Below, one piece after another: positions 13,101 to 24,496 of a stretch of DNA of 64,000 nucleotides. The stretch is from Endocalyx cinctus (Eukaryota; Ascomycota; Sordariomycetes; Amphisphaeriales; Apiosporaceae), in the NCBI GenBank assembly GCA_001600455.1, contig BCKC01000005.1:2232001-2296000 (forward strand). The letters run 5' to 3'. Made by a program: the position numbers and the translations under genes. The notes under the pieces are model-generated. The model was given only the letters and a program-made list of their open reading frames with translations, had not been told where the DNA came from and did not search any database. Positions within the stretch are counted from its first letter, which is position 1. Every line of letters starts with the position of its first letter.

Positions 13101-13266
13101 CTAACAAACGACTATCTCGCATGACATCAGATTTCCCTGGAATTGGACTGTAGGGTGGAGAGTACTCGGTGTCTGGTGTAACTGGCGTACTATTTCTCTC
13201 GCAGCTACCAAATGGAGACACATTGGGGTCTATCACATCAAACTGATGACCCTCGAGACGCTCCAT
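10139..13266 (-). CDS. GH3 beta-glucosidase with PA14 insert, intracellular type, 7 exons
   Basis: The enzyme hydrolyses beta-glucosides. Joining seven exons (13266-13063, 13005-12880, 12816-12558, 12498-12279, 12211-10909, 10790-10294, 10187-10139) gives 885 residues in one frame. Motifs in order: LTLEEKVSLLT (about 62-72), TSDGPNGARG, the KHFVGNEQE segment, and VMSDWGG with nucleophile Asp275. A PA14-like insert lies at about 443-581. WESEGYDR near 623-630 is the likely acid/base region, FPFGHGLSYTTF precedes the fibronectin-like domain, and the chain ends FEVKDSFTWVF. The architecture matches the Kluyveromyces BglI subgroup. I see no signal peptide, so the enzyme is probably cytosolic, with an N-terminal extension of about 50 residues. 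The first intron needs a GC donor: splicing 13062-13006 restores EEKVSLLT. The tiny last exon was placed because it restores the family C-terminus. Intron lengths are 57, 63, 59, 67, 118 and 106. Confidence 0.93.
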
Positions 13267-16200
13267 AGTTGCTATGCAAATATATACTGTGCTGTGGTTC
13301 TGTATAGTTGATGAGATGCAACTGAAGTACCACAGAAAGTTGGGTCACAAGGCTCGGCGATGGAGATACTCTAGCTATGCAAGTACTGGTTCTGACAGGA
13401 TATTTTGACAATCTTAGGAGGAATGGGGAATCGATTCAGTCATTTAGGGCGAAGGCAAGTGTGAATTCACGTAGAGACGTCCTGAGCTTATATAGACCTT
13501 AAAACGAGGCGGAACCTGCGGTATGGGGGCGTAGTACAGCTGACTTCCAGATAATCTTATCGCCAAGCCGAGACATCCTGAGTGGCACCCGCAGTCAAAA
13601 TGCATGATGATAAGAAGAAGCCCTATGGCAGAAGTAGAAGGAAGCATCTCCCACATGTCTCTAGTTGAGGCATCGTTCCAGTGGGACAATATGCGAGTAA
13701 TGGAAGCAATTTGGATATCACAATGCCTCTGATAGTGGATTGTCCCATGTTCATTCCATACTCGTATAGGATCGACAAGAGTTTATCAAGCTTCACTCTC
13801 GGTCAAAAGCGCATGCTGCCGAACAGTTCCTTAGTGGTGGGGGATAGTTCATTAGTAGCTCCTCGACCATTAAGCGCTCTGAAGATAGCTTGTGACCTTC
13901 GCTATATTGCATGGTAAATGCCGCCGCGATGGTGGCTATATTACTACTTTTGTCATGAGTTGGCACATCGGCAGCGACGGACCGGCTGCGCGCTATATGA
14001 AAATCCGGGCTGAAGACAAGCATGAAGAGACGTACCCACGCAGCCACGTTCCTCTGCATGGGCAGGGTGGGTCGGGGTACTTGGTGCTTGGTATCAGAAG
14101 AGCGGGAATTCGAAGGACAATGAGAGAATTTCGATCAAGATCCCCATATCTAGAGAGGGAAAGATAGACAGGCTACTACTGCGTCTCGTGCCCGGTTGAG
14201 TGTTGATATTCAGGAATTCGCGAGTAGCCAGTCACACAAGGGCAGTAAATTGATGTCTGAGATAGCAATAAAGCCAGCTTATCACTCGTGACCATTCTCC
14301 GTAGAACGTCAGAGCTGTGACAGGTGGAGGGATTCGACAAAGCAAGCGATAATAAATCTATGTAAAAAGCAATATAATTTGGTCATGGGTAGGGCGAGTA
14401 AAAAAGGTAGCGAATCGGATGGTTTTACGGTTCGGGAGCACTGCCCTTGTTCAACAATTAAGTTCCCTACCAGGGAAAAACGTTATCAACGTTACAACTG
14501 ACGACGTGTCTTGTCAACCATATCGTCGGAGCTTCGATCTTTTTATGTATCAAGAACATGATTATCGAGGGTCAGTCCTACTTTCCGTGAATATGATGTT
14601 CTCGAAGATGATAGATATATCAAGCAAGATAGATGAAGGGAATGCCTATCGGATCAATCAGGTTACTTTTAATGACATTATTTCTATGACGAAGGGATTA
14701 AACTAAGAATTTTCTATGATGCAGCATTCTTCTGGATCGAGTTTCCACAGTTGGTAATAAGGATGGGGAAATACTTCGCTCGTAATGTCGGCTACTTATT
14801 GGAGATAGTAAGTAGTAAATTGACAGTAAATGAGAAATATTCCATGGTTACTCAAGTTGACAGAATTAGCGGCATCGGCTTAACGGGCCGTTATAATGGA
14901 TATGCCATTTTTGGTATAGCGTCAAATTGCTTCGAAGATCAGCCGAACTGCCCTGATCGTTAAGGTCAAGCTAGCGACAGGGAAGCTACTTACCGAATCC
15001 GTATTTCCTTTCTTTTCGCATCATCTTGACATTTTACGTGACATTCAAGGTTCTGTCTATGATCGCAACGAGACCTCATTAGATACCAATCTTTGCTTCT
15101 TCGGCTAACATTTGAGTCCTCATTACATCACCAAGTACTCCTAAGTCCTTGACTTAAGTTTTTAGGATAATTTTCCATTCGACCCTAGTAAGTAGACCTG
15201 ACATCGCATCGGTACATACCTACCGTATTCGGATGTATTGTCTATAAACATTAAAAAGAGCTATATGAATCAGCTATATAGATTTACCACTTCATATCTG
15301 AAAATTTCATCACGGTGGTGAAATGAGTCCTCCGAGCTATATGACTCCCATGCTTCGATTTACCTAGCAAGGCTTTGACTAAACAGAACCTTACTTTATA
15401 GCCGAAGACCGTGATAACAAGAAGTCTTTCTAGGATCGTCATGTTACTTCTATAAGAACTCCAAGATCTTATCCAAGTGTGGCATCCCAATCTTTTAAAG
15501 TAACCACTATCCACAAGTGCTTGGTACGTTGTCTCTTGCGTCATTAATTATGATAGATTCCAGGCTTCGAGGCTTCGGTGAGAGCCCACGTCTCCATATA
15601 ACTTTATGCATGTATTTAGGAAAATATATGACTTTGCATACCACCGTCTTTGACACATGGAAAACATTCCGTGGCCGTGTTAGAAGAAGTGGGCCACTCC
15701 ACCAACATGTGAGCGACTCAACAGTTTCAGCATCTCTGCATCGACCACATATTGATAAGTGCGTTGGTCAAACATTACTATGTACGATTGCCACACCCAA
15801 CATCTTATCGATACCTACCCGGTCAGTTAATACTCTCAGACTATAGGTAACATATGTATTGATCAGGTAACCGCCTTTTTTGTCTTTTAACGCTAAAGCA
15901 AATCCGCGCCGAGATCCGGATTTGAGCTAGGCGGTATGGGGCCGACATCCTCGCCGGGCCGCCGTCAAGGCTTCAACGTTTTCCGGTGAAACAATCAAAA
16001 GAAAATTTAATTTCTCTGTGAAACTAGCATTAACTACTAAGAAGTGTTCGAAAAGAAAACACAGAGATATCGGGATATTGGCGTACGTAGCCCGCATTTT
16101 TACTTCGTTACCTACCTACCTAATCAGAGAGGTGGATAGCCTTGATCTTGCAGATACGAATCTCTGGCAGTTACTACGCAACTTTTTCTTAGCCCCCCGG

Positions 16201-16335
16201 CATCCTTATCGAGAAATTCTAACCTGAGACCCTGCATTCTAAAAATTCCGAAATCAGATTTCTGCATTCGGCCGACTGTTACATCGCCGCATGGGTGGTA
16301 TTCAAGCCAAGTCCTGGTAGAAGAGGGGTCGAAAT
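13267..16335. other. Gene-poor region upstream of GH3 gene
   Basis: The first few hundred bases should be the GH3 promoter on the minus strand. Beyond that there are only short frames of up to about 95 codons with no motif I recognise, plus the LINE-like relic described separately. A GC-rich patch near 15905-15980 stands out against the AT-rich surroundings. This may be decayed repeat DNA, but that is inference. Confidence 0.5.
15600..15790 (-). mobile_element. Possible relic of a LINE-type retrotransposon C-terminus
   Basis: Read on the minus strand from about 15761, one frame gives THLSICGRCRDAETVESL followed by a Cys. This resembles the zinc-knuckle signature (C-x2-C, then ETVEH...C) found downstream of reverse transcriptase and RNase H in fungal non-LTR elements. 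The expected His is Ser here, the frame is closed upstream, and no reverse transcriptase core is visible nearby. It is at best a small decayed fragment, and the match may be coincidence. Confidence 0.3.
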
Positions 16336-17356
16336 ATGCTTTCAGGACGTGAATCACAGAGATGTACCTCCCAATCGTCCAACAATCGAATGAGCGCAGC
16401 CACGACAACTCTGTCCACTCGTTCTTCGAGAATATCGTCGCAGGATGACGTCGAACTCGATGTTTTATCCTCTACCGAATCTCATCCTCCCTCGGAGAGA
16501 GGCCAAACAAATAGCCAAGCGTATAAGACACCGGGGCCAGCTTGGAAGAATACCTCTCTCTCAAAGTTATGGAACGAGCACATATCTATCACGGTTGTCC
16601 GCGAAGCATGCCGTGATCATTTAGGTAAGTTCCACGAACATATGTTTTATGGATATGGTATGTGCGTCTCGAGGGATACCCATTCAAGGCTGGGTGGTTA
16701 CATTTTCCGATGGCCTAGATCTTTATGGGGGTCATTCAAGCGAACCCACCCACATTGATTAGCTTGACACTCTCATTTAGACTTCTCGGGATTTTTATTT
16801 CTGCATGGTTCAAATTAACCTTTAAGAGCAGCGGGGTGGATGGGCAAGCATCTTAGTGTCTCGGCGAAAGGCAACAACTTCCGGTTATCACTACGTAATG
16901 ATTCATATAGATTGACCTAGGAGATCCTTTCAAACTTGCTAACGGATAATACTTCTGGGGTAGCTCTCGAGCGAACCTTTCTAGGTTACATGAGAACATC
17001 GGCTCTATTAGCACTCACAGGAGTGGTTGTTGCTCAATTAACCATACTACAAGAAGAAGATTCAAGTTTGCGAGACTCGGCCATCGGAAAGCCGGTGGCG
17101 TTAACTTGCCATTTCCTCGCGGTCTGGACGATACTGGTTGGTGCTTGCCGTACTTGGCGGTATCAGCGTGCCATGGTTCGAGGTATGGCATTAACTGGTG
17201 GCTTCGAAGTCAACTCGATGGTTGTATCCGTTATGGCGGTAAGTGGGGGGAAATATTACTCCGGCAATTGATTAGTTGTATTTGGATGTCACTAACTAAA
17301 TCATCTTAACGCAGGTCTTAATCATCTTCTTATGTTTCATTCTTACGGCTGAGTAG
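16336..17356 (+). CDS. DUF202-domain integral membrane protein, 3 exons
   Basis: Three exons (16336-16624, 16964-17238, 17315-17356) join in frame to give 201 residues. The first splice restores the family signature ACRDHLALERTFLGYMRTS, and the last exon adds a final hydrophobic segment (VLIIFLCFILTAE). Residues 1-80 are Ser/Thr-rich and polar. Three membrane spans then follow: the LLALTGVVVAQL helix, the FLAVWTILVGA helix and the C-terminal helix. This is the layout of the small DUF202 membrane family, whose role is unknown. The first intron (16625-16963, 339 nt) is long for this genome, with a GTAAGT donor and GCTAAC branch; the second (17239-17314) is 76 nt. The start could also be the Met at 16390. 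The gene stands alone in a gene-poor region. Confidence 0.8.
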
Positions 17357-20300
17357 TCCCGGAATGCGTCTACCAATTAATGATTGGATGAAATACTATG
17401 TTTTAGAATGTAATTTACCATGCGCTGGAAAATAAGGAACGTTACAAAATAGACGAATTTATGAACAAATATTTCCTTTGAGTTATGTTAAGGGAGAGGA
17501 GATGGAACCGATCCCTCCATTATTAGGTCAAATAAAGTGTACCATACCAACACCAAGGCATATCTGGCCGACATCCGCTTCAGCTGAATGACTACTCAGA
17601 TTGACCAGCCCTGCTCTCGAGGAGGTTTGCATAGCAGTCTATGACCAGGCAGTAGTATAATATGACGAAATCATGACAGGGCTGAAGCTGGTAATATGTA
17701 TGTAACTAGATCCCCCACCATTCTTCTTGAACTATACCGTATATTCAAATACTTAAAATTATGGGCTCTCGATCGACGAGAAGATGGGTTCCAATGCATA
17801 CGTCGGTTAGCTAACCGGGCCGTGTCTTGGCGATGTACGATGATAAAAGAAAGGTGTTACCTAAGTAAGGGAATACAGGCAGAAATCCTGTCTCTTCTAC
17901 TGATTAATAAGAACGATCGGAACCAGATCTCTCAATTCCCCGCAATAATAATCCCTAGCAACGTATCCTCGTTACCCTACATATAGTAGTAGTCGGTACC
18001 TCGAATTCTAAAAATTTGGTTTATTCCGTATTGTTCTTGCACGGGGTGTATCGGATTATCCCCTCTACATCTATTTAGCTCGACCTCTCGTCGTTACGAT
18101 AATACGCAATCGCAATGAACCATTTAAAAGGACAGCATGATTCGTTTGTGTTGATGGTATCAACGCGCAGAAAATATATTTCACTTCATCGCAGCGTTCG
18201 GTTTGAAAGGACAAATCAACAGAATCCGCTGGCTGGATCGAACTATTATTAACATTTAAATAAGACGAAAGCCACTACGAGGACCTGTTATCCCGCCCTT
18301 CATAATATTGTTTCAGCTATAAGTACGTAAAGCCCCAAAAAGAATCTCTGTCACGGACTCTATACCAGTGAGTTTTAACAACAAACGAAGCTGAGACTTT
18401 TATCTGAACTATTATTTTTGAGCTGAACATGATCAATAAGTCGTAGCAGTCTAACGTAGAAAGGGAAAAAAGGAGAAGAAAAAAAAGGTATGAAAGAAGC
18501 CATTCAGGGAAATTTTCAAAGTATATTAGTACAGAAGCTGCCGAATAATACCGAGTAGTTTATAGACTCCTCGGAGGATAAGGATGACATTTCTACGCGT
18601 GCGCTGCCTAGTAAAAACGAGACTATCTACATTTTATGGCTCTTCCGGTAAAATAAGTACCAAGTTGTCTAGTCTCAACACGAGCCCGTAGTTAGATGCC
18701 CCGTCTACATACCGCTTTCAAAAGCTCCGCTGCCTTTTACATCACCTCTACACAGCGTTCGTTCGAAACATCATCCTGCGCGGTCGAAGCAGCCCTGCCA
18801 AAACCGGCATATCTCGATCGGTCGCACTTGCACGGACTCGGGTTTGGGGATCCCATCCTCAAGCGCCACGAGTGATTGCGCACCTGTTCCTCGTCTCTCG
18901 AGGGCGGGTACTAGATGTGCTGGAAGATGCCTTACCCGTAGGCAAGTATCCACTTCGCGGCGGCATGATATAGCTCATGAGATAGAGATAAAGAAAAAAG
19001 ATACCGGCAGAGGAATCTTGTCTGTAAATTTCGAGAACACGTTTAAACGCCGTAATCAGTAGTTAGCTTGAGGTGTGAGAGATGATGGTAAGGAATCTGG
19101 TCAGCGAGCTCCACGCAGTAGTCCCTAAAAGCGCGAGTTTCTTCCGAATTCTTCTTATTCGAAGGGAAAGAAGAAATTTGAGAATAGAGCTGGCAGCCTC
19201 GACAAGAGACCTTACCGAGTCTAGCTGCGGGAAGCTCCTTAGAATGTCTTCGCCAAAGTGTCGGAAACTACCCCGGGGGACTTGAGAAGAGCCGTCCCGA
19301 AGTCGGTCTTAAATCTCCACCTTGAATGGAGTGTGCCAAGCCCAGCTTGAAACTAGGAGAGTCGCGACTTTGTTCAAAGTAGTGGCATTGTTTTCAAACA
19401 CAATCTTCGAAGTTAAGAGAGGCCATGTTTCTTCTTTATGACCAGTGGATTCGGAGAACATGAACTTTAAGTTGTGACTTGTAAAGACGTTATCGATACC
19501 ATACCAATACAATGCTAAGCCAGTGCAAGCTCGAATTGGCATGACCTTGTCATTGTTGTGATTAAGAATCCATAGTTATTTTACGTAAAGGCGACAAATG
19601 ATACTGTATACGTAGTTTTCAATTTTTATATAAAAGCTTAAGTAGGAAAAGTATTCTCTAGGATGAATGGTTCACGGAGAATTTAGAGGGTACCCGGGAA
19701 ACCATCCTGACTATTTAGGAGATGTCACAGACCCCGCGCGGGGCCTAGTCACTGAGTAACTTAGTAAGACCCCTAAATATGTACTGTATATGTACGTACG
19801 GATATTTATAACCTATTGTGCTTATAACGTCTGTGCCAGAGATTATTGTAGATTTAACACTTTCTGTTAACGAAAAACTTGTGATTGAATGATTAAAAAG
19901 AGATTGAATTCAATCAGATGGAGTAAATATTTTAGTATACTAACAAGATAAACCCTGAAATAGGCGTATAATTATATCATTATTGATTCCAGGAACCAGC
20001 CAGGATTCTATACTAGGAAGACAAGGAGGCTTAATCAATAATTGCTTATCAGATTTTAGTGAAAGTGGGTGGCGTTTTGTAAATTGTTACTATGTGCATA
20101 TCCACTACCCCGATAAAGGAAAGAAAAAACAAAAATCTTTCTCTCATAATCTTAATATAGTATAGGTAGTACCTATCTAAGGTAGGTATTAGGTAGTACA
20201 GCAGTATACATAGGTACTTGATTCAATCAATAATAAGCCACATGCATCCTCTATGACATCGATAATATCCCTGCTGACCTCACCTCACAATATTACGAAA

Positions 20301-20970
20301 GTAACCAACTTTCAAAATTTTCTAAGTTCCTACGTAAGTTTTACTTCTCTTCTATACAAGTGATGGCAGCTCAAGTCGACTAAATATATTAGACGAGTTA
20401 TAATTCTGAGGTCTGAGAGCGTGGGCAAAAAAGAGCAAAAAGAAAAACTTGAACTAGGATAACCCTCCACACAGTATTCATTTGCAAATTTCTACGAAGG
20501 GGATCCTATCGCGATAATCGCTGCACGTCGTTTACCATCATAGCTCACTATGAAACAAAATCCACCGCGACTCCACTGATAATCCAACGTCTACACATAT
20601 TTCTTTCTCGACTTTTTGTTTCTCAACTTTCTTACTCTTCCAGTTCTCCCTCAACTCTCCCTCCTCACGTTGTTCGATCCTCCTAAACCATCACTACCTC
20701 TTTCGAGCCATCGAAAAATAAACTGCTTTTTGAAGCAAACGTATGGCCACGAGCTAGAGTGGTTGAAAGCCTGCGGCTGCAATCAATTCCGATCGCGCCA
20801 CTTTTATTATACGATATCATTTTCGCTACTCTCTGTTATCCCTTGAGTAGTTAAAAATCTATCTGTACACTACTCCGGCTCTCTACGAAATTCGCCCAGC
20901 GAAATACGACGCGGTCCAATCGATTCGCATATAGTTCATACAAACAATCTAGATAAATAACACCGATACG
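17357..20970. other. Gene-poor AT-rich region upstream of zinc transporter
   Basis: No gene was recognised in these 3.6 kb. Minus-strand open stretches at 18771-18953 (60 codons) and 19309-19542 (77 codons) have somewhat protein-like composition but no motif I can name; they could be relics. A cluster of AGGTA/TACCT units lies at 20160-20215. The final 400 bases, rich in TTCTC and CAAC, look like the promoter and leader of the transporter. Confidence 0.5.
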
Positions 20971-22704
20971 ATGGCTTGGTCTAAGACAACTCGGATCAGC
21001 ATTATGCTGGTCATCGACATTGTTTTCTTCATTGTCGAACTGACGTCTGGTTTTTGGGTTCACTCGCTCGCCTTGATGGCCGATGCTTTTCACATGTTGA
21101 ACGATATCATCTCATTAATTATCGGATTATGGGCTGTAACCGTTGCGAGACGTGCTACTACCAATAAGTTTTCCTACGGCTGGGTTCGAGCAGAAATCCT
21201 CGGCGCCTTTTTCAATGCTGTTTTCCTTATCGCCCTGTGTGTTTCTATCATCCTCGAAGCCCTGGTTCGATTCGTCGAGCCTCCCGAGATCAACAACCCT
21301 CAACTGATTCTCATCGTCGGCTGCTGCGGACTTGCTTCAAATCTTGTCGGATTCCTAGTATTGGGAGGTCATGGGCATGACCATGGACACGGGGACGATC
21401 ACGGTCACGACCACGGTCACGATCACTCTCACGAAGCCCATGAGCACCACCACGAGCACTCTCACGGACATGACGATATTTCGGCTGCGGAGGAGGGTAG
21501 AATCCATGCTATAGACGCGGCTATTCGTGAAGACGGTCCTATGAGTCCATCTACCCCCGATACGGTTCGTCGTATTCACTTTGGCGGTTCCAATAAGAGT
21601 GGAAGCTCCTTGCCCAAGGGACGCGATCATCGACGCTCGAGTGGCAGTAAGCAATGCCGTTTGACTAGCATCGACGACCTCAGCATCCACCCGGCAAGCT
21701 TCCGACAAGACATCATCGACCACAGCAGATCAAAGGGTGACGAGAGCGAGACGGACGAAAGCTTGAGCGACGGCGCATCGGCGATTATGAGGGCTAACGC
21801 CGCCGACGAATCGGCGGTAGACGAGAGTACGCCGCTGATAGTCGGTGGTAACAAAAAAGGACACGGAACTATCTTGGGTCACGGGCGCGGGCGTCATTCC
21901 CGACGGGATTCTGGAGTACATAAAGAGCACCACCACACCAGACCTGCATCTAGGTCGAAGAAGAGTCACGGCCATAACCACGCTGATATGGGAATGAACG
22001 CTATGGTTCTCCACGTTCTTGGCGATGCTCTGGGAAATGTCGGTGTCATCATCACGGCTTTGGTCATCTGGCTCACGGAATGGCCCGGACGCTTCTACAC
22101 CGATCCTGCCGTGTCATTGTTCATCACCTTGATTATCCTGAAGTCGGCGATTCCTCTTACGAAGGCTACGTCACAGGTTCTTCTACAGGCAACCCCGGAC
22201 CACATCAATCTACAGCATATCAAGGAGGACATCCAGCGTCTACCCGGAGTTGTCAGCTGCCACCATGTCCATATCTGGCAGCTTTCGGATACTAAGGTGG
22301 TCGCGTCGATGCACATCCAGATCGCGTTCCCTATCACGGAAGAGGGCGGAGAGAAATACATGAAGCTCGCGAAGCAGGCGCGTAAGTGTCTCCATGCTTC
22401 CGGTATTCACAGTGCTACCATCCAGCCCGAGTTCTGCGACGATCAGAAACGCCACGTCGGCGACGCATCCTTCACGAACGACGGTCAAGCTTCGCCGTAT
22501 CTCGACGGAGCGGGCTCCGACGAGACCGAGTGCTTTTTGGCATGCGTCGACAACTGCGATGAGCAGGCATGCTGCAAACTACCTTCTCGGGCCGTTTCCC
22601 TTTTGGAGGGAACGACCCAGGGATCTATCCATTCGACGCATAGCCATGCTCACGACCATGATCATGACCATGACCACGATCACGATCACGACCATACTCA
22701 TTAA
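20971..22704 (+). CDS. zrc1: Zinc/cation diffusion facilitator (Zrc1/Cot1 family)
   Basis: This single-exon gene encodes 577 residues. Proteins of this family exchange protons for Zn (and Co) and load metal into the vacuole, giving tolerance to excess. Helices 1-4 occupy about residues 10-140, with the metal-site motif DAFHMLND (His41, Asp45). A very long cytosolic loop follows, starting with a His/Asp-rich stretch of HGHDH-type repeats at about 133-170, which probably collects metal. The loop then becomes Ser-rich and acidic before helix 5, which holds the second site HVLGD (His348, Asp352). Helix 6 and the ferredoxin-like C-terminal domain (HHVHIWQLSDTKVVASMHI) follow. The extreme C-terminus is another His/Asp repeat. 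The fused His-rich tail beyond the usual domain is unusual in length. Confidence 0.95.
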   Translation: MAWSKTTRISIMLVIDIVFFIVELTSGFWVHSLALMADAFHMLNDIISLIIGLWAVTVARRATTNKFSYGWVRAEILGAFFNAVFLIALCVSIILEALVRFVEPPEINNPQLILIVGCCGLASNLVGFLVLGGHGHDHGHGDDHGHDHGHDHSHEAHEHHHEHSHGHDDISAAEEGRIHAIDAAIREDGPMSPSTPDTVRRIHFGGSNKSGSSLPKGRDHRRSSGSKQCRLTSIDDLSIHPASFRQDIIDHSRSKGDESETDESLSDGASAIMRANAADESAVDESTPLIVGGNKKGHGTILGHGRGRHSRRDSGVHKEHHHTRPASRSKKSHGHNHADMGMNAMVLHVLGDALGNVGVIITALVIWLTEWPGRFYTDPAVSLFITLIILKSAIPLTKATSQVLLQATPDHINLQHIKEDIQRLPGVVSCHHVHIWQLSDTKVVASMHIQIAFPITEEGGEKYMKLAKQARKCLHASGIHSATIQPEFCDDQKRHVGDASFTNDGQASPYLDGAGSDETECFLACVDNCDEQACCKLPSRAVSLLEGTTQGSIHSTHSHAHDHDHDHDHDHDHDHTH

Positions 22705-23420
22705 TGGATTTTCAACGTCCCCCCTTCTTTTCATTTTGTACAACAACGTTACGCAAGCCAAATTAGAGCAATTGTATCACAGAATCTATTATTTGAGCAT
22801 TCAGGGTCATACAATCAAATCAGCCTTGAGTAATGTAAATATCATATCCTTGAGCGAACAAACCCCATTTAAAACAGGTCACACACGTCACACACATCTC
22901 TCTCTCTCTTTTCTTTTTCCCATTTACTTTTTATGTCATAATTCTGATTCCCCATCAGTATTTTCCTATGTTATTGGCTGGCCAAGGTAGCCGGCACCCA
23001 AATAAAAAAAATAAAAAGAAATAAATAAATAAAAAAAAAAAAAAAAACGGTGGTGACGGCGGCAGCGGCGTTAGGGTAAGACCAATACTACAAAGTGGTT
23101 GAAGTAGGGATGGTCTGGAGGTCATTTGTGTACGATTATATATAGCATTGGCGGTAATACAATAAAGTTTTAAGCATGTGACTGTTTCGTGTATTGTCAT
23201 TTATTTAAGAAGAGGTACGAACCTGAGTATATCTCAGTATATCCATCTATTTGGTTTTATCAGAGTTATCTGTCTCTGTTACCGCCGGTATTTAACAGTT
23301 GAATCGGCCCCCAATCGAGTACTAAATAAAGTGCACGGATCAGCAAGTTTCCGATCTGTTAACGCCGGCCAAATATCCCATTTCCCGCGGCCTTAGATAA
23401 CATATCTTGAAACCTCACCT

Positions 23421-23460
23421 AGGCAAGCTTTGGCAAGCTTTTACAAGCTTCGACAACCTT
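23421..23460. repeat. Decaying 10-bp tandem repeat (core CAAGCTT)
   Basis: Four consecutive 10-base units share the pattern NNRCAAGCTT: AGGCAAGCTT, TGGCAAGCTT, TTACAAGCTT and CGACAACCTT. The period equals one helical turn. It lies about 700 bases after the zinc transporter stop codon. Confidence 0.7.
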
Positions 23461-24467
23461 GGCGACGTTCACAAGGGATTACCTCAATCCTCCCCATATT
23501 ATTATCATATCCGTTCTTCTTGAATCATTCTAGTGTATGAAATGGAGATTTTAATGCGTATGCGTGAATAGACGATTATTTATTACATTATAATCGTTAT
23601 CCTAATTTTACTATATGGTACTCGAAGCTTAACTGACATGGATCTTGTAACACCGTCTGCATGAATGATCTCCCAGCTCTGTATGATGACCGATTTCGTC
23701 CCAAACTGTCAAACACCTCCTTAGGAACTTCATTTGGGAAGAAGAATAGAGAGAGCAAAATAACAAGCTACCCCCCTTGCAGCTTAGTTATAATTAAGCT
23801 CACCTCAAAAGGAATCTACCGTAACGTTAAGATCGCTAATTTCGGTATTGGGAGGGACCACTTTAAACGTTGATGCACCTATTCCAAACATGACAATCGC
23901 AAAATATCGATTGAAAGCTCGGTTCCTCGGAAGCTGAGTTTTGGCAGGCTGTATTATGAAACGAGCATTAAATAATCTCCCTCCCTTACTTGAGATAGTT
24001 CCGCCGGGGGTCTACTCTTTCACGGCCTTGTCGAGTATACTTTCTATGCACGACTCCCCAAAGGTAAACCAACTTCTCATAATCTTTTTGTTTGTCCTTC
24101 TTTCCTTTTCACCTGTTACATCGTCATTCGTCTTTCCTTTTTTGATCGCCCGTCCTCTCTTTTCTCTCTCTTCATTTCACCTACCGTCTATTTCTCTTCC
24201 CTTCTCTCTTTTGATCAGTATTATTATATCATTATTTTAAACTTTTTTCGTTTCTTTAATATCGTCGCTAGTTCGTCGACTCTGTACCTTTGATCGTGGT
24301 TCTGTGGTACCTCAAGAAGATCTTGCTGTACCCAAGTTCGGCAGATCTGTTTCCTTCTTCTTCTTCGTCTTCAGTCATTACTGAATGAGCTTTTATTTCT
24401 TTTCTATTTCAAGTCACTCCTTTGCTCTCTTTTAGTTCTGGTCAACTTGCTGGTAATTTTTATTATT

Positions 24468-24493
24468 TCTTCTTCTTCTTCTTCTTCTTCTTC
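24468..24493. repeat. (CTT)n tract in protease 5' leader
   Basis: About eight CTT units end three bases before the AAAATG start of the aspartic protease at 24497. The tract is very likely transcribed as part of the 5' UTR. Length changes here could alter leader length without touching the protein. Confidence 0.85.
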
Positions 24494-24496
24494 AAA

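Larger units (their letters stand above)
22705..24496. other. Intergenic region between transporter and protease
   Basis: This stretch holds the 3' end of the zinc transporter and the upstream region of the protease. I recognise no gene. It contains an A-rich run near 23005-23047, a 10-base periodic repeat at 23421-23460, pyrimidine-rich DNA at 24090-24240 and the CTT repeat next to the protease start. Confidence 0.55.

Noticed and set aside
14419..14963. Two adjacent plus-strand frames of 95 and 70 codons
   Set aside because: I tried to join them by splicing but no family motif appears; AT-rich composition is like the surrounding non-coding DNA.
18771..19542. Minus-strand coding-like frames at 18771-18953 and 19309-19542
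   Set aside because: They may be relics, but I could not link them in frame or match them to a family, so I do not call a gene.
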